The notes under the pieces were generated by a model, which saw only the letters and a program-made list of their open reading frames with translations, did not search any database and had not been told where the DNA came from. A stretch of DNA of 64,000 bases from an uncultured Tateyamaria sp. (GTDB lineage Bacteria > Pseudomonadota > Alphaproteobacteria > Rhodobacterales > Rhodobacteraceae): positions 372,001 through 436,000 of the forward strand of contig NZ_CANNDS010000003.1 in the NCBI RefSeq assembly GCF_947503415.1. The letters are read 5' to 3'. Shown one piece after another: positions 53,035 through 61,750 of the stretch. The translations under genes were made by a program, and so were the position numbers. Numbering within the stretch: position 1 is the stretch's first letter; each line of letters opens with the position of its first letter.

Positions 53035-55155
53035 TCAGACTTGGTTTTCGGCGACCTGTTGATCGGTGTCGGTGGGTCCATCGAAGAGCTTGAATTGCAC
53101 GGCGTTCCACATATGCTTCCACACTTGGTGATCGACGAAGTAGCCCAGATGCCCGTGAGCATCGACATCCAGGTTCTCGTGCACGCCCGTATTGGGGGCG
53201 ATGCGCGTGCCGACGTAGTCGTCGATGCGAAAGATATTGAACCATTTCAGCCCGTCCGGCATTTTTGCCGTCGATACCTTAAACGCCAACGGAAAGTAGT
53301 GGCGGTACACCTGTGTCACCGGAGACCCCATTGTGATCAACGTGACCGGCGGGTTACCGGCTGTGCGAAGCAGATCCTTGACCCACCCGTTTTGCAACAT
53401 CTGGGTTGCGATGACGGTGCCTTGGGAATGTGAGATGATCGTTATGCGGGACGGCGTCGTTGCGTCCAGACTGTAGTGCAACACGCGCTTGAACCGGCTG
53501 TTGATATCCTCGCGCAATATGAAGTTCCTGCGATAACGGCCCCGTTTCACAAGGCAGATGCAGCTTTCCTGAACAGCATAGGTCACAATATCGCGGACGA
53601 CCCCGAGCGCGCCCGCAACAACTTGCGGAAAGTTGTAGATCAACACGCCCAGCCCAAGGGCAATCGCGCCGATGATGCCATTGCGTGCTTCGTCGAACGC
53701 AACAACATCCATCATCCAATCGACGACAGTGCCCTCGGCCATGAAGGCGAAGTCAAAGCGGGCGAGAAAGAGGGCCACGACCAAAGCGAACATCACAATC
53801 ACAAATCCCTTCAGGATCAGCGACAGCACCGGGTTCAGGATCACGCGGCTGAGCGATGCCGGGGGGGCATCCTTTTTCAATGCGCCACGGCTGAGCCGTC
53901 GGATCAGAACAAGCAGCATTGCCGCTGCCAGAAACAGGCCCATGGCATAAATCGACAGGCCCAACGTATCCTGTGCATTGCCGAATTGCCGACCGAATAT
54001 GCCATGCAGAAAGCCATCGGGTTGGTGCGCCATCTCAATCGATGTGCCTGACGGATGGCCACGCGCAGTGCTCAGCCGCGAGACCACGCTTTTGAACAAA
54101 AGCCAGAACGACGAAGAGAACGTCATCCAGAACATGATCATTGCGCCGACAATGCTGGGGTACAGGGTGTCGGATTGACCATTTGCGGGAGCGGTAACTG
54201 AGCGCGGCAAGAACCAGCTGGAGACCAGAACAATGAACCCGAGGATGATCGTCGCAAACCAGGACGCCTCAAGCGCGGCGACGGTGTAAGAGACAAAGCA
54301 TTCGAGCGACCCTTGCGGGTCTGCACGCAATTGAAAGGCATCCAGCGGCTCGGTCGGGGGTGGGCACAGTGGCGCCGGGTCAAAGCCCCCAAGGAGCAAG
54401 AGCGAGCCGTGTGCCGTTTCAATGCCATTGGACAGCCAACCCATCGCTGGCAACTGGTATCCAGCCCAGATCAACACGATCAAAGCCCCAAACAAAGCCA
54501 GTCCTCGGGCGAAGATACTGATCAGATACGTCAATCGCGCCGCCACCCAGATCAGGCCGGCAATCGCCAGTGCAACGAGGCCCTGAACCAGCAGGATTGC
54601 CGCTGTTGGAATATGGGTGCCGATGTTCAGCGGTGTCATGTCGATCAACAGCAGAACCGCGCCAATCAAGAGGATCGCATTCAGCGGGGCGACCAATCCG
54701 TAAAAGGCCCACGTAAAGGCGTGGAACAGCATGATGGATGCGCGGCCGCGTGTGTTTTCGACATTGTCCATGCCGATATAGCCGAGGCCGAGGATCACTT
54801 TGAGCAGGTCAAAAGCGGTCCAGAAAAACCCGTTCGGCGCGGGGGATTTGTCGGCCCAGAACACTTCGGCAAACACCGCTTCGTTGTCGCCATCCTGGCT
54901 TTGCGCACGTCGGACACGGCGCAAGTGCACTGGAAAAAGCCTGGCCTTTCTGGGGGTGCCGTCAAATTCCTGTTCCGGCAATTCGATCAGGTCGCGATAG
55001 ACATCCACCGGCCCGTTGCTTTGACGTTCCTTGTCCGGGTTCGGAGCCTCAGGGTCCACAAGATCGGTTGTGGCGGCGCCGACAATGGCATCCACCGTGT
55101 CGCCGGGTTTCTGTTCTCCGATGCCGTGTACGGCGAGGATCAGATGCCGCCCCAT
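53035..55155 (-). CDS. Large membrane protein with a split alpha/beta-hydrolase domain
   Basis: A 706-residue protein. The N-terminal part carries MGRHLILAVHGIGEQ (hydrolase strand with HGIG oxyanion motif). From about residue 115 to 540 are ten or so hydrophobic segments (LFHAFTWAFYGLVAPLNAIL, LIGAVLLLIDMT, ILLVQGLVALAIAGLIWVAA, and so on). The C-terminal part has ITIISHSQGTVIATQML, the Ser nucleophile elbow, then VTLITMGSPVTQ, FRIDDYVG (Asp) and GHLGYFVDHQVWK (His). The two hydrolase pieces are thus separated by a transmembrane block. No family recognised. Confidence 0.78.
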   Translation of the reverse strand: MGRHLILAVHGIGEQKPGDTVDAIVGAATTDLVDPEAPNPDKERQSNGPVDVYRDLIELPEQEFDGTPRKARLFPVHLRRVRRAQSQDGDNEAVFAEVFWADKSPAPNGFFWTAFDLLKVILGLGYIGMDNVENTRGRASIMLFHAFTWAFYGLVAPLNAILLIGAVLLLIDMTPLNIGTHIPTAAILLVQGLVALAIAGLIWVAARLTYLISIFARGLALFGALIVLIWAGYQLPAMGWLSNGIETAHGSLLLLGGFDPAPLCPPPTEPLDAFQLRADPQGSLECFVSYTVAALEASWFATIILGFIVLVSSWFLPRSVTAPANGQSDTLYPSIVGAMIMFWMTFSSSFWLLFKSVVSRLSTARGHPSGTSIEMAHQPDGFLHGIFGRQFGNAQDTLGLSIYAMGLFLAAAMLLVLIRRLSRGALKKDAPPASLSRVILNPVLSLILKGFVIVMFALVVALFLARFDFAFMAEGTVVDWMMDVVAFDEARNGIIGAIALGLGVLIYNFPQVVAGALGVVRDIVTYAVQESCICLVKRGRYRRNFILREDINSRFKRVLHYSLDATTPSRITIISHSQGTVIATQMLQNGWVKDLLRTAGNPPVTLITMGSPVTQVYRHYFPLAFKVSTAKMPDGLKWFNIFRIDDYVGTRIAPNTGVHENLDVDAHGHLGYFVDHQVWKHMWNAVQFKLFDGPTDTDQQVAENQV

Positions 55156-55256
55156 GACGCGCCTCGATCAAATTAACCAATAACGGGAAGTAAGCCGCAG
55201 GACAGCGTGATCGGTCAAGGGTGTGCGAAATTCGGCTGGGTTGCCTGTGATCAGGA

Positions 55257-55832
55257 CTATTCGGGGTAAATCGCTGCGCGGTCCGCGTCCGAGACGACGT
55301 GTATGTCACGCACGGCTTTGCCTGCGTCATCAAAGAAGGGCGTGTTTCTCCAACGGCCCGTGACGCGTCGAGACAGGGCGCGGGATGCAAAGCCAAGCAT
55401 GAAAGTCAGCCCGCCTTCATGCCCGCGTTTGCCGTTTGGTTTGCGCACAAAGGCGCGCGCCTTGATCGGTCCGAGCGGGCTGTCATCGTCCAGCCGGTCG
55501 GTGCGAAAGGATGCAAAGGCGATCTTGGGTGTACGCACAGTATTGAACAGGACCGCGCCGCAGCACCGTGCCTGCCAGCGCAAAAGCCCCTTGTCAGACA
55601 ATGAAAAGACCGCGAGTTGATCGAGCCCATCGTCAAATCGCACGCGGTCTGGAACGGTTTGGTAAAGCTGCACGCCACCTGGTGCCGGGTCGGGTTGCCC
55701 CGCGTAGAGTTCGGTCGCGCGGCAGTCGTGACAGAAGCATTCGGCGCGGGTGCCGTTGGATGGCGACACGCCCAGAAGCGTGCCGCGCAGTTTTCCGCAA
55801 TCGCAGGCGAAGGGAAGATCGACGCCTGCCAT
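55257..55832 (-). CDS. DUF6151-like cysteine-rich protein (GFA-related)
   Basis: A 191-residue protein with LPFACDCGKLRG and ECFCHDCRATEL, the zinc-binding cysteine spacing shared by GFA/CENP-V-like proteins and DUF6151, then ARCCGAVLFNTV. Probably binds zinc; reaction unknown. It starts four bases after phaZ on the same strand. Confidence 0.78.
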   Translation of the reverse strand: MAGVDLPFACDCGKLRGTLLGVSPSNGTRAECFCHDCRATELYAGQPDPAPGGVQLYQTVPDRVRFDDGLDQLAVFSLSDKGLLRWQARCCGAVLFNTVRTPKIAFASFRTDRLDDDSPLGPIKARAFVRKPNGKRGHEGGLTFMLGFASRALSRRVTGRWRNTPFFDDAGKAVRDIHVVSDADRAAIYPE

Positions 55833-55835
55833 GCG

Positions 55836-57110
55836 TTACGCTGCCTTGTTCTTGTTCGCCGCCTTTTTGGTGGGCGTAGGGGGCGAGTTGGCATCGATGA
55901 ATTCCAGCACCAGGGGCCGGATGTTGTTGCGCCAGCTTTTGCCCGCGAAGATGCCGTAGTGACCGGCGCCGGGTTCGACGTGGCTGGCCTTCTTGTCGTC
56001 CGGCAGGCCGGTACACAGGTCGAGCGCTGCCACACATTGACCGGGGGCTGAAATGTCGTCATTCGCCCCTTCGACCGTTTTGACCGCCACGGTGGTGATC
56101 TTGCCGATATCGACCTGTTTGCCGTTCACGGTGAAGATGTTCTTGGCGATCTCGCAGCGTTTGAAGATGCGGTCGACCGTCGACAGGTAAAACTCGGCCG
56201 TCATGTCCATAACCGCCAGATATTCGTCGTAGAACTTGTTGTGCTTGTCGTGGTCGCCTGCCTCGCCGCGTGCAGCGTTGCTGATCTGGTCCTGGAACGC
56301 CTTGGAGTGCTTTTCCGCGTTCATCGACATGAAGGAGGCGAGTTGCAGGAGGCCCGGATAGACCATGCGGCCCACGCCCGGGTATTTGAAGCCAACGCGC
56401 TGGATCATGGTTTCTTCCAGCTGGCCCATGGTGACGCGGCGGCCAAAGTCGGTCACTTCCGTGGGTGTCGCGTCGGGGTCGATGGGGCCGCCGATCAGGG
56501 TAAGCGAGCGCGGCTGCGCTTTTGGGTCTTCTTCGGCCAGGTAGGCGGTGGCGGCCAGTGTCAGCGGGGCCGGTTGGCACACGGCGATCACGTGGCTGTC
56601 CGGGCCGAGGTGGCGCATGTAATCAACGAGGTAGAGGGTGTAATCCTCAACATCGAACTTGCCGGCGCTGACGGGGATGTCGCGGGCGTTGTGCCAGTCG
56701 GTAATGTAGACTTCGCAATCGGGCAGGAGGGAGATCACGGTCGAGCGCAGGAGCGTTGCGTAGTGACCGGACATCGGCGCCACCAGCAGGACCTTGCGGC
56801 TGCGCGGTTTGCGGCCCGTGACGTTGATATGGATAAGGTCGCCGAAGTCACCGGGCACAACGGTGTCGATGCTGACAAGGTGATCCTTGCCGTCTTCTGC
56901 CGTGAAGGACGGGATGCCCCAGTCGGGTTTGACAACCATGCGCTGGAAGGTGCGTTCGGTTACTTCGCCCCAGGCGCGCATCCATTCCATGGCCGGGTTG
57001 GGCATCATCGAAAAGGCAGGGTAGGCACCGATAGCCTGGGCTGTGGCCCCAAGCCATTGGTTGGTGTTTCGCATGGTTTCCATGAAGTCGTAGCTTAACA
57101 TGTAGCGCAT
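55836..57110 (-). CDS. phaZ: Intracellular polyhydroxyalkanoate depolymerase
   Basis: A 424-residue PHA depolymerase for the mobilisation of intracellular polyester granules. The catalytic cysteine motif is VIAVCQPAPLTL near residue 180, as in Ralstonia PhaZ1; VAPMSGHYATLLRST, MSMNAEKHSKAFQ and EPGAGHYGIFAGK (His) are other conserved blocks. It has no signal peptide, as expected. ATG 57110 with GGAAAG upstream is preferred. Divergent from phaC across a 160-bp region. Confidence 0.93.
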   Translation of the reverse strand: MRYMLSYDFMETMRNTNQWLGATAQAIGAYPAFSMMPNPAMEWMRAWGEVTERTFQRMVVKPDWGIPSFTAEDGKDHLVSIDTVVPGDFGDLIHINVTGRKPRSRKVLLVAPMSGHYATLLRSTVISLLPDCEVYITDWHNARDIPVSAGKFDVEDYTLYLVDYMRHLGPDSHVIAVCQPAPLTLAATAYLAEEDPKAQPRSLTLIGGPIDPDATPTEVTDFGRRVTMGQLEETMIQRVGFKYPGVGRMVYPGLLQLASFMSMNAEKHSKAFQDQISNAARGEAGDHDKHNKFYDEYLAVMDMTAEFYLSTVDRIFKRCEIAKNIFTVNGKQVDIGKITTVAVKTVEGANDDISAPGQCVAALDLCTGLPDDKKASHVEPGAGHYGIFAGKSWRNNIRPLVLEFIDANSPPTPTKKAANKNKAA

Positions 57111-57236
57111 CGCGCTTTCCTTCATTTTGGGGCGGGTACGCACGATCCCGCATTTGGCCCGCGTCGGACGGTTTGTCGCTTTGCCCCCTGAAACATGCGA
57201 CCATACATAGGCGGCGCTGACACGTCGGCGTCAATG

Positions 57237-57248
57237 CTGCACATGCGA
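57237..57248. promoter_or_regulatory. Imperfect PhaR-like half palindrome between phaZ and phaC
   Basis: CTGC-ACAT-GCGA, one mismatch from CTGC-N4-GCAG, 23 bp upstream of the phaC start. Weaker than the three exact sites at 59112, 59139 and 61713 and therefore uncertain. Confidence 0.25.
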
Positions 57249-57270
57249 ACACTACGAGGAAGACCTTAAT

Positions 57271-59076
57271 ATGACAACCAAGGACACAACCAATGGTGCA
57301 GTCTCTGGCGAAAACCTCGACAAATTGAATAGTAATCTCCGTAAAGTTGAGGAGTTGACCCAACGTCTCACCCAGGTTTTGACGCACCGCAGCACGCACA
57401 ACGCCGCCCTTGATGGTCCGAATCAGGAGTTGTTCCAAAAAGCCGCGACCGCGTATTGGCACGAAGCATTTCGTGAACCCGCCAAGGTGCTGGAGCACCA
57501 GTTGCAGTTCTGGTCAAAGTCGGTGACCCATTTTGTGGAAGCCCAGCGAGCGCTGGCATCTGGCAAGTTGCAGGCCCCCGCCGATCCCGGCCCGAAGGAC
57601 CGCCGCTTTGCCAATCCGCTGTGGGACACACACCCTTATTTCAACTACGTCAAGCAGCAGTACCTGACCAACGCCAATACGGTGCTGAGCGCGGTCGAGG
57701 CCGTATCGGACCTTGATCCCAAGGAGAAGCAGCGCCTTGCCTACTTCTCGCGTCAGATCGTGGACCTGATGGCGCCCACAAACTTTCTGGCCACCAACCC
57801 GGATGCGCTGGAAAAGGCCGTTGCCACCGAAGGGCAAAGCCTGATCGACGGGTTGGAAAACCTGATTTCCGATCTGGAAGCCAACAACGGCGAGCTGATC
57901 GTGAAGCTGGCCGACGACAAGGCGTTCGAGTTGGGCGGAAACATCGCCACCACGCCGGGCAAGGTCGTCTACCGCAACCGGATGATGGAGCTGATCCAGT
58001 ACACGCCCACCACCGAAAAGGTGCACAAGACGCCTGTCGTGTTGTTCCCGCCGTGGATCAACAAGTACTACATCCTCGATCTCAAAGAGCAGAACAGCCT
58101 TGTGAAGTGGATTGTCGAGCAGGGGCATACCTTGTTCGTCGTGTCCTGGGTGAACCCCGATGCAGCCTATGCCGGTGTCGGCCTCGAGGACTATATCGAA
58201 GACGGGTATCTGGCCGCGATCCGCGAGACCAAGGCGATCACCGGCGAAAAGCAGGTGAACACCATTGGCTACTGCATCGCGGGCACCACGCTGTCGCTGA
58301 CCATGAGCCTGCTGAAACAGCGCAAGGACAAGTCGATCAAATCGGCCACGTTCTTTACGGCGTTGACGGATTTCGGTGATCAGGGGGAGTTCACTCCGTT
58401 CCTGACCGACGACTTCATTGACGGGATCGAGGCGGAGACAAAGGACAAGGGCATCCTGCCATCGGTCATCATGGCGCGGACATTCACGTTCCTGCGCTCG
58501 AACGATCTGGTCTACACCCCCGCCATCAAAAGCTACATGCTGGGGGAAACACCGCCTGCGTTTGATTTGCTCTACTGGAACGGGGATGGGGCGAACCTGC
58601 CTGCGAAAATGGCGATGCAGTATCTGCGCGGCCTGTGCCAACGCAACGAGTTGGCCGACGGGGGCTTTGACCTGATGGGGCATCACCTTGAGCTGGGTGA
58701 TATCGATGTCCCGCTTTGCGCCATCGCGTGTGAGACGGACCATATCGCGCCTTGGAAAGACAGCTATCGCGGCGTGCAGCAGATGGGATCGAAGGACAAG
58801 ACCTTCATCATGACCCAGTCGGGGCACATAGCAGGCATTGTAAACCCGCCCACCAAGAACAAGTACGGTCACTATACCAATGACGATCTGAGCCTTGATC
58901 ACGAGGCGTGGCTGAAGGGCGCGGATTTCCACGAGGGGTCGTGGTGGCCGCGCTGGGGTGCTTGGCTGAAAAAGCGGGGCGGGGCCATGGTTGCGGCACG
59001 CGAGCCGGGCGATTCTGATCACCCAGTGCTGTGCGATGCCCCCGGAACCTATGTGGCGGTCAAGGCAAAGCCCTGA
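57271..59076 (+). CDS. phaC: Class I polyhydroxyalkanoate synthase
   Basis: A 601-residue polymerase joining (R)-hydroxyacyl-CoA units into PHA. The lipase-like box is GYCIAG with the catalytic cysteine near residue 335; PPWINKYYILDL, FVVSWVNPD, DHIAPWKDSY (Asp) and MTQSGHIAGIVNPP (His) complete the catalytic set. N-terminal 100 residues are variable as usual. A near match to the PhaR palindrome lies at 57237-57248 before its start. phaP follows after 141 bp. Confidence 0.95.
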   Translation: MTTKDTTNGAVSGENLDKLNSNLRKVEELTQRLTQVLTHRSTHNAALDGPNQELFQKAATAYWHEAFREPAKVLEHQLQFWSKSVTHFVEAQRALASGKLQAPADPGPKDRRFANPLWDTHPYFNYVKQQYLTNANTVLSAVEAVSDLDPKEKQRLAYFSRQIVDLMAPTNFLATNPDALEKAVATEGQSLIDGLENLISDLEANNGELIVKLADDKAFELGGNIATTPGKVVYRNRMMELIQYTPTTEKVHKTPVVLFPPWINKYYILDLKEQNSLVKWIVEQGHTLFVVSWVNPDAAYAGVGLEDYIEDGYLAAIRETKAITGEKQVNTIGYCIAGTTLSLTMSLLKQRKDKSIKSATFFTALTDFGDQGEFTPFLTDDFIDGIEAETKDKGILPSVIMARTFTFLRSNDLVYTPAIKSYMLGETPPAFDLLYWNGDGANLPAKMAMQYLRGLCQRNELADGGFDLMGHHLELGDIDVPLCAIACETDHIAPWKDSYRGVQQMGSKDKTFIMTQSGHIAGIVNPPTKNKYGHYTNDDLSLDHEAWLKGADFHEGSWWPRWGAWLKKRGGAMVAAREPGDSDHPVLCDAPGTYVAVKAKP

Positions 59077-59111
59077 TTTTATTCACGCATTCCGTTAGGG
59101 AAAGTTTTTTC

Positions 59112-59160
59112 GCTGCACTGCAGCAAAAGACTTGATTTGCTGCAGTGCAGCATGTATATT
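59112..59160 (+). promoter_or_regulatory. phaP promoter overlapped by two PhaR operators
   Basis: Operator 1 at 59112-59124 is GCTGCACTGCAGC; operator 2 at 59139-59151 is GCTGCAGTGCAGC. Both fit CTGC-N3-GCAG, the site bound by Paracoccus PhaR. A sigma-70-like promoter TTGATT (59132-59137), spacer of 17, TATATT (59155-59160) has operator 2 inside the spacer, so bound PhaR would block polymerase. The phaP start is 57 bp further. Confidence 0.72.
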
Positions 59161-59217
59161 CTTTTGCAGACGCAGAAAAGCGGGGTGGGCCCGCAGCGAT
59201 CGAAAGGATTGAAGACA

Positions 59218-59667
59218 ATGGCTAAGCAAGCACAAGACGTTACAGCAATGTTCAAAGACATCATGGGTGCATTCCCCGTGGACACAGCAGCGATGGAAGA
59301 CGCGTTCAAAACCGCGACATCGCTGAACGAAAAACTGAGCCACGTTGCTATCGACGCCGCTGAAAAATCGACCGAGATTTCCTCCAAGTGGACCAAAGAA
59401 ACTCTGGCGAAACTGGGCGACATGTCCAAAGCCAAAGCAGAGCCTGCCGACTACGCCAAAGCAATGACCGACTTCGCGTCGTCCTATGCTGAAGTGACAG
59501 CCGAGCACATGGCCGCTTTCGCTGAAGTGGCCAAGAAAGTTCAGATGGACACAGTTGAACTGATGATGGCCGCTGGAAAAGACATCAGCGAAGACGCGCA
59601 AGCCGTGGTGAAAAAAGCAACCGGTGACATGACCGCCGCTGCCAAGAAAGCTGCTGCTGCGAAGTAA
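59218..59667 (+). CDS. phaP: Phasin (granule-associated protein)
   Basis: A 149-residue helical phasin coating polyhydroxyalkanoate granules. Begins MAKQAQDVTAMFKDIMGAFP, then alternating amphipathic helices (KAMTDFASSYAEVTAEHMAA, FAEVAKKVQMDTVELMMAA) and a Lys/Ala-rich C terminus (KATGDMTAAAKKAAAAK). ATG 59218 has GAAAGGATTGAAGACA upstream; the earlier in-frame ATG is inside the promoter/operator region and is rejected. Codon use is highly biased, as for an abundant protein. Confidence 0.93.
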   Translation: MAKQAQDVTAMFKDIMGAFPVDTAAMEDAFKTATSLNEKLSHVAIDAAEKSTEISSKWTKETLAKLGDMSKAKAEPADYAKAMTDFASSYAEVTAEHMAAFAEVAKKVQMDTVELMMAAGKDISEDAQAVVKKATGDMTAAAKKAAAAK

Positions 59668-59723
59668 TCGCACTCAACAGAATACTGCGCCATCTTTCCT
59701 CCCTGAAACGGCGCGGTGACTAC

Positions 59724-59752
59724 GGCGGGTCCACAATTGGACCCGCCTTTTT
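59724..59752 (+). terminator. phaP terminator
   Basis: Perfect ten-bp stem GGCGGGTCCA/TGGACCCGCC with a CAAT loop followed by TTTTTCTTTT, 57 bp after the phaP stop. Clear intrinsic terminator. Confidence 0.88.
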
Positions 59753-59762
59753 CTTTTGCGCC

Positions 59763-60635
59763 TCAGCCGAGATGCGTGGCCAGCCAGTCATAGACCCGCC
59801 GGACCCGTGGGATGCGCCGCAAGTCCGGGTGCGCTGTCAGCCACAATGGCATCGCCCCAACATCCTGATCCCCTGACACGCGAATAACCCGAGGGTCTGC
59901 ATCCCCCACGCGGCGCTGCCCGAACCCGATGCCAAAGCCCGCGATCACCATGTGCCAGCAGAGCACCTGATCGTCGCTGCGGAAGGCAAAGAAATCCCGT
60001 CCCACCTTGAAGCCACGGTCTGCAAACCCGTCGATGATCAGCGGGCTGCGGTCGTAGCCGATGACGATGTGGGTCTGCAGGTCCTCCAATGTGTCCGGCC
60101 TGCCGTGCCTGTCGATATAGCTCGGTGCTGCGTAAACGCCGAGCGGCAGGTCGGTGACATGTTTTGCGATCACATCCGGTTGGGTGGGGCGGTACATGCG
60201 CAGGGCGATGTCCGCCTCGCGCCGCAGCAGGTTTTCCGTGGTATCCGAGGCGATGACCTCAATCTCCAACCCTGGATATGCGGCATGAAGATCCGTCAGG
60301 ATCGGTGGCAGAATGAAGTTGGCCACGACATGGCTGGCTGTCAGTCGCACCGTTCCGGCGATTTTGTCCCCGTGCCCATCCCGGTCGGTGCCGAACCGGG
60401 CCGCGGCGTCGGCCATGGTTGTGGCATGCGCCAACAGGTCCGCGCCCTCATCCGTCAGCACCATGCCCCCGCTTTTGCGCTCAAAGAGCCGCGTGCCCAA
60501 CGTGGCCTCCAGCTGTGCGATGTGCCGGCTGAGCGTGGGTTGGCTGCTGTTTTGCGCACGGGCGGCGGCGGAAAGAGACCCGTGTTCGGCGACAGCGGCA
60601 AAGGATTGGATCTGGGACCAGTCGGGTTGGGACAT
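59763..60635 (-). CDS. LysR-family transcriptional regulator
   Basis: A 290-residue LysR regulator. N-terminal helix-turn-helix: WSQIQSFAAVAEHGSLSAAA, ARAQNSSQPTLSRHIAQLEA and GTRLFERKSGGMVLTDEGAD. The C-terminal part is the periplasmic-binding-protein-like effector domain. Divergent from the NAD-binding gene at 60735, which it probably regulates; effector unknown. Confidence 0.92.
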   Translation of the reverse strand: MSQPDWSQIQSFAAVAEHGSLSAAARAQNSSQPTLSRHIAQLEATLGTRLFERKSGGMVLTDEGADLLAHATTMADAAARFGTDRDGHGDKIAGTVRLTASHVVANFILPPILTDLHAAYPGLEIEVIASDTTENLLRREADIALRMYRPTQPDVIAKHVTDLPLGVYAAPSYIDRHGRPDTLEDLQTHIVIGYDRSPLIIDGFADRGFKVGRDFFAFRSDDQVLCWHMVIAGFGIGFGQRRVGDADPRVIRVSGDQDVGAMPLWLTAHPDLRRIPRVRRVYDWLATHLG

Positions 60636-60637
60636 CT

Positions 60638-60669
60638 ATTCATTTTTGAATTGAGGGTTTCGAATTGAG
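60638..60669. promoter_or_regulatory. LysR-type operator candidates in the divergent promoter
   Basis: Palindrome ATTCA-TTTT-TGAAT at 60638-60651, three bases from the LysR start, followed by the direct repeat GAATTGAG at 60648-60655 and 60662-60669. The T-N11-A-like arrangement fits LysR autoregulation. Confidence 0.42.
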
Positions 60670-60734
60670 CGGAGTTATATCCGAAAAGGGATGGTTTAGC
60701 TAGGGTGCAGATGGATCAGAACAGGAGAGAACCG

Positions 60735-61664
60735 ATGGCATCTGTAATTGTATTGGGCGCAAAGGGCCGGTTTGGACGGGCTGCGGCGCAGGCATTTGCA
60801 TCCGCCGGATGGGATGTGACCCGCGCGGGCCGTGGTTTGACCGGGCCCGGGTGCGTCGAGGTGGACGCGATGGACGCGGATGCGTTGACCCGCGTCTGCG
60901 CGGGTCACGACGTTATCGTGAATGCGGTGCATCCGCCTTACCCCGAATGGACAGCCAAGGTCCCCGTCTTGACATCTGCCTTGATTGCAGCCGCGCGGCA
61001 AACCGATGCGACCGTCATGATCCCCGGCAACCTTTACAATTACGGTTCAGAGGTGCCGGAATTGCTGACGGAGGACACCCCTTGGGTGCCGAACACCCGC
61101 AAGGGTAACATTCGCATTCGTATGGAGCGTGCGTATCGCGACGCCGGTGTCCGCACAATCGTGCTGCGTGGCGGCGACTTTCTGGAAGGGGCAAAAACCG
61201 GCAATTGGTTCGACACCTACATCGCGCCAAAGGCGCAGCAGGGCAAGCTCACTTATCCCGGCCCGCGTGACCAAGTGCATGCGTGGGCCTACCTGCCGGA
61301 TATGGCGCGCGCCATGGTCGGTTTGGCTGAGCGGCGCGCTGAATTCGCGGCGTTCGAGGAGTTCGGGTTTGGAGGCTATGCGCTGACCGGCAACGAGATG
61401 ATTGCATTGGTGGAGCAGGCGGTGGGCAGGCCTATGCGAGTGTCTCGGCTCCCGTGGTTTGCATTGCGCGTGATGGCGCTTTGGTCGCCTTTGATGCGTG
61501 AGGTGCTGGAGATGAAATACCTGTGGTTCCGCCCGCATGCTGTAGATGGAACGAAGCTGCGCGCTGCACTGCCGGAATTTCGACCGACACCGGTTCAAGA
61601 AGCCATCGGCAATTCCATTGCGCAAGGTACGGATGCGTATGTTGCGCGTGCCGTAAACGCCTGA
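60735..61664 (+). CDS. NAD(P)-dependent epimerase/dehydratase-like protein
   Basis: A 309-residue Rossmann-fold protein. The glycine-rich loop is VLGAKGRFGRAAAQAF at the N terminus; NLYNYGSEVPEL includes the tyrosine region, but the classic YxxxK is not plain (the atypical/extended SDR type). The catalytic role is uncertain. Start at 60735 is fixed by AGGAGA. Divergent from the LysR gene. Confidence 0.82.
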   Translation: MASVIVLGAKGRFGRAAAQAFASAGWDVTRAGRGLTGPGCVEVDAMDADALTRVCAGHDVIVNAVHPPYPEWTAKVPVLTSALIAAARQTDATVMIPGNLYNYGSEVPELLTEDTPWVPNTRKGNIRIRMERAYRDAGVRTIVLRGGDFLEGAKTGNWFDTYIAPKAQQGKLTYPGPRDQVHAWAYLPDMARAMVGLAERRAEFAAFEEFGFGGYALTGNEMIALVEQAVGRPMRVSRLPWFALRVMALWSPLMREVLEMKYLWFRPHAVDGTKLRAALPEFRPTPVQEAIGNSIAQGTDAYVARAVNA

Positions 61665-61712
61665 TTTGCCGCAACTGCACACACCCTTTCTTTTTCCCCG
61701 CGCCGCGCCTAA

Positions 61713-61725
61713 GCTGCAATGCAGC
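61713..61725. promoter_or_regulatory. PhaR operator in front of phaR
   Basis: GCTGCAATGCAGC, the third exact copy of the palindrome GCTGCANTGCAGC, 25 bases upstream of the phaR start codon. Implies that PhaR represses its own gene. Confidence 0.7.
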
Positions 61726-61750
61726 ACGCGGCATCGGGGAGATCAGGCAC

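Noticed and set aside
57514-59022. Long minus-strand open frame antisense to phaC
   Set aside because: Frame shadow of phaC with no ribosome-binding site.
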